Source: Pueribacillus sp041725775 (GTDB lineage Bacteria > Bacillota > Bacilli > Bacillales > UBA6769). From it: DNA of 64,000 bases. The stretch is taken from assembly GCF_041725775.1 (NCBI RefSeq), contig NZ_JBEUEL010000001.1, positions 133,660 through 197,659 on the forward strand, in the 5' to 3' direction. Both the position numbers and the translations under genes were made by a program. How positions within the stretch are numbered: position 1 is the first letter of the stretch; each line of letters opens with the position of its first letter. Of the stretch, positions 27,647 to 34,750 are shown piece by piece. The notes beneath the pieces were generated by a model, which ran no database searches, had not been told where the DNA came from, and worked only from the letters and a program-made list of their open reading frames with translations.

Positions 27647-27695
27647 TTTAAATCCGTTGCTGCTTTTGTAGTGACGGATTTAAAATTGTTGTTTT
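27647..27695 (+). terminator. rho-independent terminator after the amidase gene
   Basis: Perfect 11-bp arms TTTAAATCCGT and ACGGATTTAAA with a 16-base loop, followed by ATTGTTGTTTT. Confidence 0.7.
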
Positions 27696-27739
27696 AAAAA
27701 CTCGTATTGATAATTCCGAAAAAAATTTTCATAAAACAC

Positions 27740-27768
27740 TTGAAAGTCAAAGAAGGTCAGAGTATAAT
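27740..27768 (+). promoter_or_regulatory. SigA promoter of clpE
   Basis: TTGAAA (27740-27745) and TATAAT (27763-27768) with a 17-base spacer. The spacer itself is a CtsR box. Confidence 0.8.
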
Positions 27769-27859
27769 AAAAGCAAAGGTCAAAGTTGGTCAAGTAAAAG
27801 ACCTAATTTAAGTTAATAAATTTTTTTCGAACAAAGGTCAAAGATAATCAAAGTCAAAG
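27745..27859. promoter_or_regulatory. three CtsR operator-like sites upstream of clpE
   Basis: The CtsR heptad repeat (GGTCAAA-N3-GGTCAAA) is seen as AGTCAAAGAAGGTCAGA (27745-27761, inside the promoter spacer), AGGTCAAAGTTGGTCAAG (27777-27794, near the transcription start) and a degenerate site beginning GGTCAAA at 27836 and running to 27859. In B. subtilis clpE is the most tightly CtsR-repressed clp gene and also has several boxes. Confidence 0.85.
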
Positions 27860-27915
27860 CAAATAATAAACTTAGATTGCTAGGAAACTAGAAAAAATTA
27901 AAAAGGAGGAAATGA

Positions 27916-30036
27916 ATGATGGGAGTTTGTGAAAAATGTCAAACAAACAAAGCAACAATTCAGATGAAACTAGGTCTGAATGGAAAGATTCAACAATTTA
28001 AATTATGTGAAACTTGTTATCGTGAAATTCAAAAAGATAGTCAAGCTCAATTTCAATCGATGTTCGGAAATCATTTCAACGACATGTTCCAAGGTTTTAT
28101 GAATGGTCAAGGTCATGGTCCTCAAGTACAGCAAAAAGTGCAACAGCAACAAGGTGGGTTACTTGAGCAACTTGGTCACAATTTAATGAATGATGCAAAA
28201 GCAGGACGCATCGATCCAGTTATCGGTCGAGATAAAGAAATTGATCGCGTCATCGAAATTTTGAACCGTCGAAACAAAAATAATCCAGTGCTTATCGGAG
28301 AACCAGGAGTAGGAAAAACTGCAATTGCAGAAGGACTTGCTCTAAAAATTTATGAAGGAAACGTTCCGACCAAGTTATTGAACAAAGAAGTGTATTTGCT
28401 AGATGTGGCTTCACTCGTTGCAAATACAGGGATTCGCGGGCAATTTGAAGAAAGAATGAAGCAGCTTATTACTGAATTAAAGCAACGTCAAGATGTTATT
28501 TTATTCGTCGATGAGCTTCACTTAATCGTTGGTGCAGGAACTGCGGAAGGCTCTTCTATGGATGTCGGAAATATTTTTAAACCTGCACTTGCACGCGGCG
28601 AACTTCAATTGGTCGGAGCAACAACGTTAAACGAATACCGTCAAATTGAGAAAGATGCCGCACTAGAACGTCGTTTTCAGCCTGTTGTTGTTGACGAACC
28701 ATCTGTTGAAGCAACGCTAGAAATTTTGAAAGGTTTACAGCCAAAATACGAAGATTATCATGAAATTCGTTATTCTGATGATGCGCTAGAAGCGTGTGCG
28801 ACTTTATCGCATCGTTATATTCAAGATCGATTCCTGCCAGACAAAGCGATTGATTTGCTTGATGAAGCAGGTTCTAAGAAAAACTTAATTCAGTCCGCAA
28901 CGGATCGTGGAAAAGCAGAAGCACGCTTACAAGAAATTATCGCTGAGAAAGAAAAAGCAGCAAGCGAAGAAGATTATGAACGTGCTGCTTACTTGCGAAC
29001 AGAAGAACTACGAATTCAACAAGAGTTGGAACAAGCTGAAGAAAATGAAAAAGAAGTTGTAACTGTTGAAGATATTCAACAAATTATTGAAGAAAAAACA
29101 GGTATCCCTGTTACGAAACTTCAAGCAGATGAACAATCGAAACTGCAAAACTTACAAGCAAATTTAGCGAAAAAAGTGATTGGTCAAGATGAAGCTGTTG
29201 AAAAAGTAGCTAAAGCGATTCGCCGTAGTCGTGCAGGTTTAAAAGCGAAAGATCGCCCAATCGGTTCATTTTTATTCGTTGGTCCTACAGGTGTAGGTAA
29301 GACAGAATTAACGCGAGTGTTAGCTGAAGAGTTATTTGGCTCGAAAGATGCGTTTATTCGTTTAGACATGAGTGAGTATATGGAAAAACATTCAGTTTCG
29401 AAAATTATCGGGTCACCTCCTGGGTATGTCGGACATGAAGAAGCAGGACAATTAACTGAAAAAGTTCGACGCAACCCTTACAGTATCGTGCTTTTGGATG
29501 AAATTGAAAAAGCACATCCAGACGTTCAGCATATGTTCTTGCAAATTATGGAAGACGGTCGATTAACTGATAGCCAAGGGCGCACAGTCAGTTTTAAAGA
29601 TACAGTTATCATTATGACAAGTAATGCTGGTTCCGGCGTGAAAGAAATCAAAGTCGGGTTTAATGCAGACGAATCAAATGCTGTTGCTGATCTTGAAAGC
29701 TTAACCCCTTATTTCAAACCTGAGTTTCTTAACCGTTTTGATAGCATTATTCGCTTTAAAGAATTAGATGAAGAACACTTGTTAGCGATCATTTCGCTCA
29801 TGCTTGAAGAGCTAGAACAATCATTACAAGAAACAGGTAAAACGATTGAAGTTAGCGAAGAAGCGAAGCGGAAACTTGTTGAACTTGGTTATGATCCTCG
29901 GTTTGGAGCAAGACCACTTCGCCGAGTGATTCAAGAAAAAATCGAAGACAAAATTGCCGATGTTTTATTAGATGAACAAGACATCAAAAAAATGTATGTT
30001 GATGTCGAGTATGACGACATTGTTGTCAAGAAATAA
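27916..30036 (+). CDS. clpE: ATP-dependent Clp protease ATP-binding subunit ClpE
   Basis: Hsp100 unfoldase partner of ClpP, acting on misfolded proteins and CtsR. The N-terminal C4 zinc finger (CEKCQTNK and CETCYREI) is the ClpE hallmark. AAA1 Walker A GEPGVGKT is at about residue 129, a UVR/coiled region at about 335-375, AAA2 Walker A GPTGVGKT at about 455, and a ClpB-type D2-small domain ends the protein. 706 residues. Two adjacent ATGs (27916, 27919) follow AAGGAGG. Regulated by CtsR as noted. Confidence 0.97.
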   Translation: MMGVCEKCQTNKATIQMKLGLNGKIQQFKLCETCYREIQKDSQAQFQSMFGNHFNDMFQGFMNGQGHGPQVQQKVQQQQGGLLEQLGHNLMNDAKAGRIDPVIGRDKEIDRVIEILNRRNKNNPVLIGEPGVGKTAIAEGLALKIYEGNVPTKLLNKEVYLLDVASLVANTGIRGQFEERMKQLITELKQRQDVILFVDELHLIVGAGTAEGSSMDVGNIFKPALARGELQLVGATTLNEYRQIEKDAALERRFQPVVVDEPSVEATLEILKGLQPKYEDYHEIRYSDDALEACATLSHRYIQDRFLPDKAIDLLDEAGSKKNLIQSATDRGKAEARLQEIIAEKEKAASEEDYERAAYLRTEELRIQQELEQAEENEKEVVTVEDIQQIIEEKTGIPVTKLQADEQSKLQNLQANLAKKVIGQDEAVEKVAKAIRRSRAGLKAKDRPIGSFLFVGPTGVGKTELTRVLAEELFGSKDAFIRLDMSEYMEKHSVSKIIGSPPGYVGHEEAGQLTEKVRRNPYSIVLLDEIEKAHPDVQHMFLQIMEDGRLTDSQGRTVSFKDTVIIMTSNAGSGVKEIKVGFNADESNAVADLESLTPYFKPEFLNRFDSIIRFKELDEEHLLAIISLMLEELEQSLQETGKTIEVSEEAKRKLVELGYDPRFGARPLRRVIQEKIEDKIADVLLDEQDIKKMYVDVEYDDIVVKK

Positions 30037-30045
30037 AGTTTTGTT

Positions 30046-30084
30046 GCAATGTGCTATTTATTTAAGTAGCACATTGCTTTTTTT
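30046..30084 (+). terminator. rho-independent terminator of clpE
   Basis: Perfect 11-bp arms GCAATGTGCTA and TAGCACATTGC around a 10-base loop, then seven T. Confidence 0.9.
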
Positions 30085-30096
30085 AATGGTTTAGAA

Positions 30097-30448
30097 AACC
30101 CCAGGCTATGCCGGGGGTTCCAGAGAGCTTATAGCGTGGTAACAAAAAAACCTCACTTCATGGTAGGATAAAGTTGGTTTCCCGACCACTTCATCTCGCC
30201 AAGAAGGAGGTATGCCCTTATGAAGGACATGAACAGTTTAGCACATACAACATGGAATTGTAAGTATCACATAGTCTTTGCCCCAAAATACAGAAGGCAG
30301 ATCATTTATGGAAAATACAAAAAGAGTATTGGACAAATAATAAGAGATTTATGTGAAAGGAAAGGTGTAATCATTCATGAAGCAAATGCCTGTCCAGATC
30401 ATATCCACATGTTAGTTAGCACCAGTTCACACTGGTGGTTTTGATTTA
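30097..30448 (+). mobile_element. internally deleted IS200/IS605-type element
   Basis: Left end: near-perfect hairpin AACCCC(A)GGC-TAT-GCC(G)GGGGTT at 30097-30119. Right end: hairpin CACCAGT-TCAC-ACTGGTG at 30420-30437 followed by GTTTTGATTTA. IS200/IS605 elements carry subterminal hairpins instead of inverted repeats. Only the first part of tnpA remains between them, so it is a short, PATE-like derivative that would need TnpA in trans. Exact outer ends are not determined. Confidence 0.7.
30220..30444 (+). pseudogene. tnpA: truncated TnpA transposase (IS200/IS605, HUH family)
   Basis: The frame reads HTTWNCKYHIVFAPKYRR and reaches the HUH motif CPDHIHMLVS, exactly as in Y1 transposases of about 130-155 residues, then breaks into the right-end hairpin (STSSHWWF). 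The catalytic tyrosine helix is therefore missing. ATG after AAGGAGG. Non-functional alone. Confidence 0.88.
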
Positions 30449-30611
30449 AAGTGTTTATTTGCTGATATGATTTATATCGCTTTTAAACTTCGTATTTCAA
30501 GATTTTTTTTGCGAGACCCATACAAAAGAAGGGAGTGAAAACCGCAAGAAAAAAATTTTCCTACAATTGTAGGAATAGTCAAAAAGAATAATTCTTTTTA
30601 TACTATATTTA

Positions 30612-30762
30612 AGCATTCATGATGACTTTGTCACACGACCTAGGCTAATGAATCTTGGACAAGCAGATGAATACACCCTTTACCCCTCCTTTTATGAAGA
30701 GCTTCTTCATAAAGATACAGCTTGTCCACATTGCGTGCCGAATTGACGGCACGATTTTTTTT
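30612..30762 (+). ncRNA. candidate small RNA with C-rich anti-Shine-Dalgarno loop
   Basis: A TAGTCA -35 and TATACT -10, 17 bases apart, precede about 150 nt that fold: ATTCAT/ATGAAT stem near the 5' end, outer stem GGACAAGC/GCTTGTCC enclosing the unpaired stretch ACCCTTTACCCCTCCTTTT and the 8-bp hairpin TATGAAGA/TCTTCATA, then a strong terminator. ACCCCTCCTTTT is the complement of a Shine-Dalgarno sequence, like the C-rich regions of RsaE/RoxS. No reading frame is supported. It could instead be an attenuated leader of the small gene at 30835. Confidence 0.5.
30734..30762 (+). terminator. strong rho-independent terminator
   Basis: Perfect 7-bp GC-rich arms CGTGCCG and CGGCACG with an AATTGA loop, then A and eight T. 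Confidence 0.9.
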
Positions 30763-30834
30763 ACACATTTCAAAATATGGTCGATTGTCATGCTAATTTA
30801 GTCATAAAAACAAAAAGTTAGGAGGGAATATCAT

Positions 30835-30966
30835 TTGGCGTACCTACATTTAAAGGAAGTTTGGACTCCGTTAAAGCTCGTCAATGTTCGTTTTTTTCGT
30901 GAACCAAGCACAGGAAAATGGTACGTAAAAAAGAAAAATGAGAGACTTAGAAGATTACGCAGATAA
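30835..30966 (+). CDS. small basic protein, 43 residues, unknown
   Basis: TTG start preceded by TTAGGAGGG with 8-base spacing. The peptide starts MAYLHLKEVWTPLKL and ends in KKKNERLRRLRR, strongly basic with no membrane segment. A hairpin terminator follows at once, which together with the ribosome site supports a real gene. It resembles no family I can name; an RNA-binding or ribosome-associated role is only a guess. Confidence 0.5.
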   Translation: MAYLHLKEVWTPLKLVNVRFFREPSTGKWYVKKKNERLRRLRR

Positions 30967-30975
30967 TTTGTGATC

Positions 30976-31008
30976 GAGCCTTAGCAAATGAAGCTATAGG
31001 CTCACTGT
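30976..31008 (+). terminator. terminator after the 43-residue gene
   Basis: GAGCCT-TAGC pairs with GCTA-T-AGGCTC (one bulged T) around AAATGAA, followed by ACTGTTTTC. Confidence 0.6.
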
Positions 31009-31120
31009 TTTCTAAATTTTCAATCTTTGATTTTAAAAAGTATATACGATTTATTTCATTTTTTAGACGGAGGTCAATGGAAAATATGGAGTGACGATAT
31101 TTATAGTACGAACTCTATAA

Positions 31121-31207
31121 CGATTCTAACGTGTTCATCGTAAAAATTAACGTACTTGCGATGAACACGTCTCCATCAAACTAGAATCGGAGTACTTCAT
31201 GCTCCGA
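31121..31207. repeat. long compound inverted repeat
   Basis: Outer arms CGATTCTA (31121-31128) and TAGAATCG (31182-31189) enclose perfect 12-bp arms ACGTGTTCATCG (31129-31140) and CGATGAACACGT (31159-31170). A second small hairpin CGGAG/CTCCG follows to 31207. No T-run follows on either strand. It lies between convergent transcripts. Confidence 0.6.
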
Positions 31208-31290
31208 GTCTGTAACGTATTAAATATTTATGCGGTTTTTCCATTCGTTAACAGTATTGAAGACGAAATCCTAATGATTTCATTCTATTG

Positions 31291-32595
31291 CTACGATTCT
31301 TTATGCTCTTTCACATCAATCATTTTGATTTGATGACCGTCGAGATCGGTTACTTTAAATTCATAACGGTCAGCGTGGATCGTTGAACCGAGTGCAATTT
31401 CATTCAATTGTGATAGCATCCAACCGCCAATCGTATCAAGTTCACTGTCATCGAGTGTAAGATTAAAGAGCTCATTCACTTCTTCAATCAGTACTTTTCC
31501 ATCGAGACGTGTAACCGTCGGACTTAGTTTGTTAATCATCGGTACTTCATCGCTATCGAATTCATCACGAATTTCTCCGACGATTTCTTCGAGAATGTCT
31601 TCAACCGTTACGAGTCCTGCAGTACCACCGTATTCATCAACGAGAATTGCCATATGAATTTCTTCATTTTGCATTTTAAGCAATAGTTCTTTAATCGGAA
31701 TATGTTCGATGACTGAAATAATCGGACGAATGTATTCCTTAAGCGCCTTCATTTCATCTTTAAACAAATCTTTAAACAAATCTTTAAACACTTCTTTAAC
31801 GTTAATTAAACCAATGATATGATCTTTGTCTCCTTCAGCAACCGGATAACGTGTATATTTTTCGTTTTTTAAAATTGTTAAGTTGTCTTCAAGCGGTTCG
31901 TTTACAAAAAGGCAAATAATTTCAGTTCGAGGAACCATTATTTCTCGTGCTAGCCGATCATCAAACTCGAATATGCGGTTGACATATTGTAATTCAGATT
32001 GATTAATTTTACCACTTTTATAGCTTTTAGATAAAGAAAGACGCAATTCTTCTTCACTTAACGCTTTTTCGTGCGTATCGGCCGGTTTCATTCCAAAAAA
32101 GCGAACGAGCAAACGTGCGGAACCGTTTAAAAGCCAAATGAGCGGAAATGCAATAACGTAAAACCAGTGTAACGGTTTGGCGACGAGTAAAGAAATCGTT
32201 TCCGCTTTGTTAATTGCAACCGTTTTAGGTGCGAGTTCTCCGACGACAACGTGTAAAAATGTTACGATTCCAAATACTATTAAAAAAGAAAGTGGGCGAG
32301 AGACGGTGTCTGGTAATTGTAGTGCTGTGATGAGAGGTTCAATCAGACGATTAAACGTTGGTTCCCCAATCCAGCCAAGTCCAAGGGCTGTAATCGTAAT
32401 CCCAAGCTGACAGGCAGACAAATAGCCATCAAGATTATGTAAGATTTTTTTAACGGTTTCTGCCTTTTTATTGCCTTGTAAAATTAAGTATTCAATACGA
32501 GTTTCACGTACTTTAACAATGGCAAATTCTGTTGCAACGAAAAATGCAGTGAATGCTATGAGAATGGCGAATATAATAAAATTAGTGAGTCCCAT
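31291..32595 (-). CDS. HlyC/CorC (CNNM) family transporter
   Basis: A 434-residue membrane protein: N-terminal DUF21/CNNM transmembrane domain (about residues 1-190, with EFAIVKVRETRIE), paired CBS domains (about 205-330, including MVPRTEI and VDEYGGTAGLVTVEDILEEIVGEI) and a C-terminal CorC_HlyC domain (about 345-430). The family exports magnesium or other divalent ions and lowers cytosolic load. A 12-bp tandem triplication inside the CBS region encodes repeated FKDL. Divergent from alaR; no M-box-like leader seen. Confidence 0.92.
   Translation of the reverse strand: MGLTNFIIFAILIAFTAFFVATEFAIVKVRETRIEYLILQGNKKAETVKKILHNLDGYLSACQLGITITALGLGWIGEPTFNRLIEPLITALQLPDTVSRPLSFLIVFGIVTFLHVVVGELAPKTVAINKAETISLLVAKPLHWFYVIAFPLIWLLNGSARLLVRFFGMKPADTHEKALSEEELRLSLSKSYKSGKINQSELQYVNRIFEFDDRLAREIMVPRTEIICLFVNEPLEDNLTILKNEKYTRYPVAEGDKDHIIGLINVKEVFKDLFKDLFKDEMKALKEYIRPIISVIEHIPIKELLLKMQNEEIHMAILVDEYGGTAGLVTVEDILEEIVGEIRDEFDSDEVPMINKLSPTVTRLDGKVLIEEVNELFNLTLDDSELDTIGGWMLSQLNEIALGSTIHADRYEFKVTDLDGHQIKMIDVKEHKES
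31756..31791. repeat. three tandem 12-bp units inside the CorC gene
   Basis: ATCTTTAAACAA at 31756-31767 and 31768-31779, and ATCTTTAAACAC at 31780-31791. The array keeps the reading frame and encodes a FKDL-type repeat. Confidence 0.85.
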
Positions 32596-32832
32596 ATGTG
32601 ACTAGACTCCAATCTTTTTACTATTTTTGAAGTTAATGGCACGTATTTTTTTAAAAAAGTAGTGGTTTTCCATATAAATGATTCTAGTTACTTAAAAGTT
32701 TTGCGCATCATCATTGAAGGATTTTTATTTTCTCTGATGAAGTCTCATTAAATTATACTCATAATATCATGTTCTTTAACGGCATGTTATATAAGTGTTC
32801 GAACGATTAAGCGGAATGAAGGGGCGAGTGTT

Positions 32833-33327
32833 ATGGAGAAAAAGACAGTAGAATTACTTGAAGTTTTGGAGAGAAATGGTCGGATTCCGGTTAAAATGTT
32901 AGCAAAAATGTTAAATTTGGAAGTTGATGAAACTGAAAATATGATTAATGCTTTAGAAGCAAACAATGTTATTTTAAACTATGCTACTGTCATTGATTGG
33001 AGCAAAGCAGTTTCTGATGAAAAAGTAACAGCTGTTATCGATGTTAAAGTGACGCCAAAACGTGGAGTCGGTTTTGACGAAGTGGCTGAACGAATTTACC
33101 GTTTCCCTGAAGTGAAGGCCGTATATTTAATGTCGGGGACGTATGACTTGTCTGTGCATATTGAAGGAAAAACGATGACAGAAATCGCTCAATTTGTCTC
33201 AGCCAAACTGGCAACGATTGATTCTGTTATTTCGACGACGACACATTTTATGCTGAAAAAATATAAGCACGACGGTGTCGTTTTTGAACCGAAGAAAGAA
33301 GACAAACGGATCGTGGTGTCCCCATGA
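32833..33327 (+). CDS. alaR: Lrp/AsnC-family regulator AlaR
   Basis: A 164-residue regulator with an N-terminal winged helix-turn-helix (about residues 5-50) and a C-terminal RAM/Lrp ligand-binding domain (about 66-145). It is coupled to the aminotransferase gene by a 4-bp ATGA overlap, the arrangement of B. subtilis yugG-yugH (alaR-alaT), where AlaR activates alaT in response to alanine. Assignment rests on domain type and synteny. Confidence 0.88.
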   Translation: MEKKTVELLEVLERNGRIPVKMLAKMLNLEVDETENMINALEANNVILNYATVIDWSKAVSDEKVTAVIDVKVTPKRGVGFDEVAERIYRFPEVKAVYLMSGTYDLSVHIEGKTMTEIAQFVSAKLATIDSVISTTTHFMLKKYKHDGVVFEPKKEDKRIVVSP

Positions 33328-34505
33328 AGACAGGTACAGTGCAGCTATCTTATTTATCAAAGGTCGTTCAAAGTTTAAAGCCTTCAGGCATTCGAAAATT
33401 TTTTGATTTAGCTTCACAAATGGAAGGCGTGATCTCGCTAGGTGTTGGGGAACCTGATTTTATAACATCGTGGAACGTATGTGAAGCGAGTCTGAATTCT
33501 CTAGAAAGTGGGTACACGGGGTACACGTCAAATGTTGGTATGCTTGAATTAAGGGAAGAGATTTCAACATATTTACAACATCGATTTAAACTTTCATACG
33601 CTCCGAACGATGAACTGATCATAACAGTCGGAGCGAGCCAAGCGATTGATATTGCTCTTCGAACTATTCTCAATCCAGGGGATGAAGTGCTTATCGTAGA
33701 ACCTTCCTTTGTGGCTTATGCTGCATTGGTTTCGCTTGCTGGTGGGGTTCCGGTACCGATACGAACAAATGCTGAGACGGAATTCAAGTTATTCCCAGAA
33801 CAACTAGAAGAAAAAATAACTGATAAGACGAAAGCACTCTTTTTATGTTTTCCGAACAATCCGACAGGTACGACAATGTCCAGTGAAGAGCTTAAAGTGA
33901 TAGCAAAACTTGTCATAAAATATGACTTGTTCGTCCTTTCCGATGAAATTTACGCAGAGTTAAGCTATGATAACGAGCATACAAGTATAGCGAAATTTCA
34001 AGGGATGAAAGAAAGAACAATCTATATTTCGGGCTTTTCAAAAGCGTTTGCGATGACGGGTTGGCGACTTGGATATGCTGCGGGACCGAAAGAAATCATC
34101 GAAGCAATGTTGAAAATTCACCAATATACGGTGATGTGTGCTTCTACTATGGCCCAACATGGTGCACTCGAAGCGTTGCGGAGCGGTATGGATGATGTTG
34201 CCGAGATGGTGAAAAGCTACAGGCAACGACGTAACTTTTTAGTCAAGTCTTTTCAGGAGATTGGTTTAGATTGTCATTTGCCAGGGGGGGCGTTTTACGT
34301 TTTTCCTTCGATTCAACGAACCGGCTTAACGTCTGAACAGTTTGCAGAACAGTTGTTACATGAAGAAAAAGTAGCTGTTGTCCCTGGTCATGTTTTCGGT
34401 GAAGGGGGAGAGGGACATATTCGTTGCTCATATGCGTCTTCATTAAAAGAGCTTCAAGAAGCGATGAAAAGAATTGAAAGATTTCTTGAGCGAAATTTTC
34501 AATAA
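33324..34505 (+). CDS. alaT: PLP-dependent aminotransferase AlaT (YugH)
   Basis: Fold-type I aminotransferase of 393 residues. The PLP lysine is in SGFSKAFAMTGWRLGY (about residue 239), with NPTGTTMS and SDEIYAEL upstream, and the C-terminal IRCSYA substrate-carboxylate arginine. In B. subtilis the orthologue converts pyruvate and glutamate to alanine. Start overlaps alaR. Confidence 0.9.
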   Translation: MKTGTVQLSYLSKVVQSLKPSGIRKFFDLASQMEGVISLGVGEPDFITSWNVCEASLNSLESGYTGYTSNVGMLELREEISTYLQHRFKLSYAPNDELIITVGASQAIDIALRTILNPGDEVLIVEPSFVAYAALVSLAGGVPVPIRTNAETEFKLFPEQLEEKITDKTKALFLCFPNNPTGTTMSSEELKVIAKLVIKYDLFVLSDEIYAELSYDNEHTSIAKFQGMKERTIYISGFSKAFAMTGWRLGYAAGPKEIIEAMLKIHQYTVMCASTMAQHGALEALRSGMDDVAEMVKSYRQRRNFLVKSFQEIGLDCHLPGGAFYVFPSIQRTGLTSEQFAEQLLHEEKVAVVPGHVFGEGGEGHIRCSYASSLKELQEAMKRIERFLERNFQ

Positions 34506-34557
34506 TGTGAAGGTTGACATCGACACAAAATAGCGTATTTGTATGACAACAATAAAA

Positions 34558-34585
34558 AGAGTGAAGCTAAAATTAGCTTCACTCT
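34558..34585. terminator. palindrome after alaT
   Basis: Thirteen-bp arms AGAGTGAAGCTAA and TTAGCTTCACTCT separated by two bases. The flank on the plus strand is AAAAGGGG, not T-rich; the T-run lies on the minus side. It may act as a terminator with weak directionality or as a protein-binding palindrome. Confidence 0.5.
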
Positions 34586-34712
34586 AAAAGGGGGAATACT
34601 AGGAATGATAATAGTATTTCCCTTATTTTCATTTTTAAACATATTTTTCATTTTTTATTATGAAATTCATAGCAAAATTACGAAAATTTTGTTATGATAA
34701 AATAGTAAAATG

Positions 34713-34726
34713 TGTATACGCTTACA
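34713..34726. promoter_or_regulatory. cre-like CcpA operator before the acyl-CoA synthetase
   Basis: TGTATACGCTTACA matches the cre consensus TGWAARCGYTWNCW with one mismatch and lies about 25 bp before the start codon, a position expected to give glucose repression of fatty-acid use. Confidence 0.65.
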
Positions 34727-34750
34727 AATTAAATTTGGTGGTGATTGATT

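Noticed and set aside
30445..31290. CRISPR array or tRNA cluster in the long gap
   Set aside because: No regularly spaced direct repeats and no tRNA-like clover leaf; the repeats present are inverted.
32596..32832. M-box magnesium riboswitch upstream of the CorC/HlyC gene
   Set aside because: No M-box-like conserved core or terminator hairpin in the 237-bp divergent gap.
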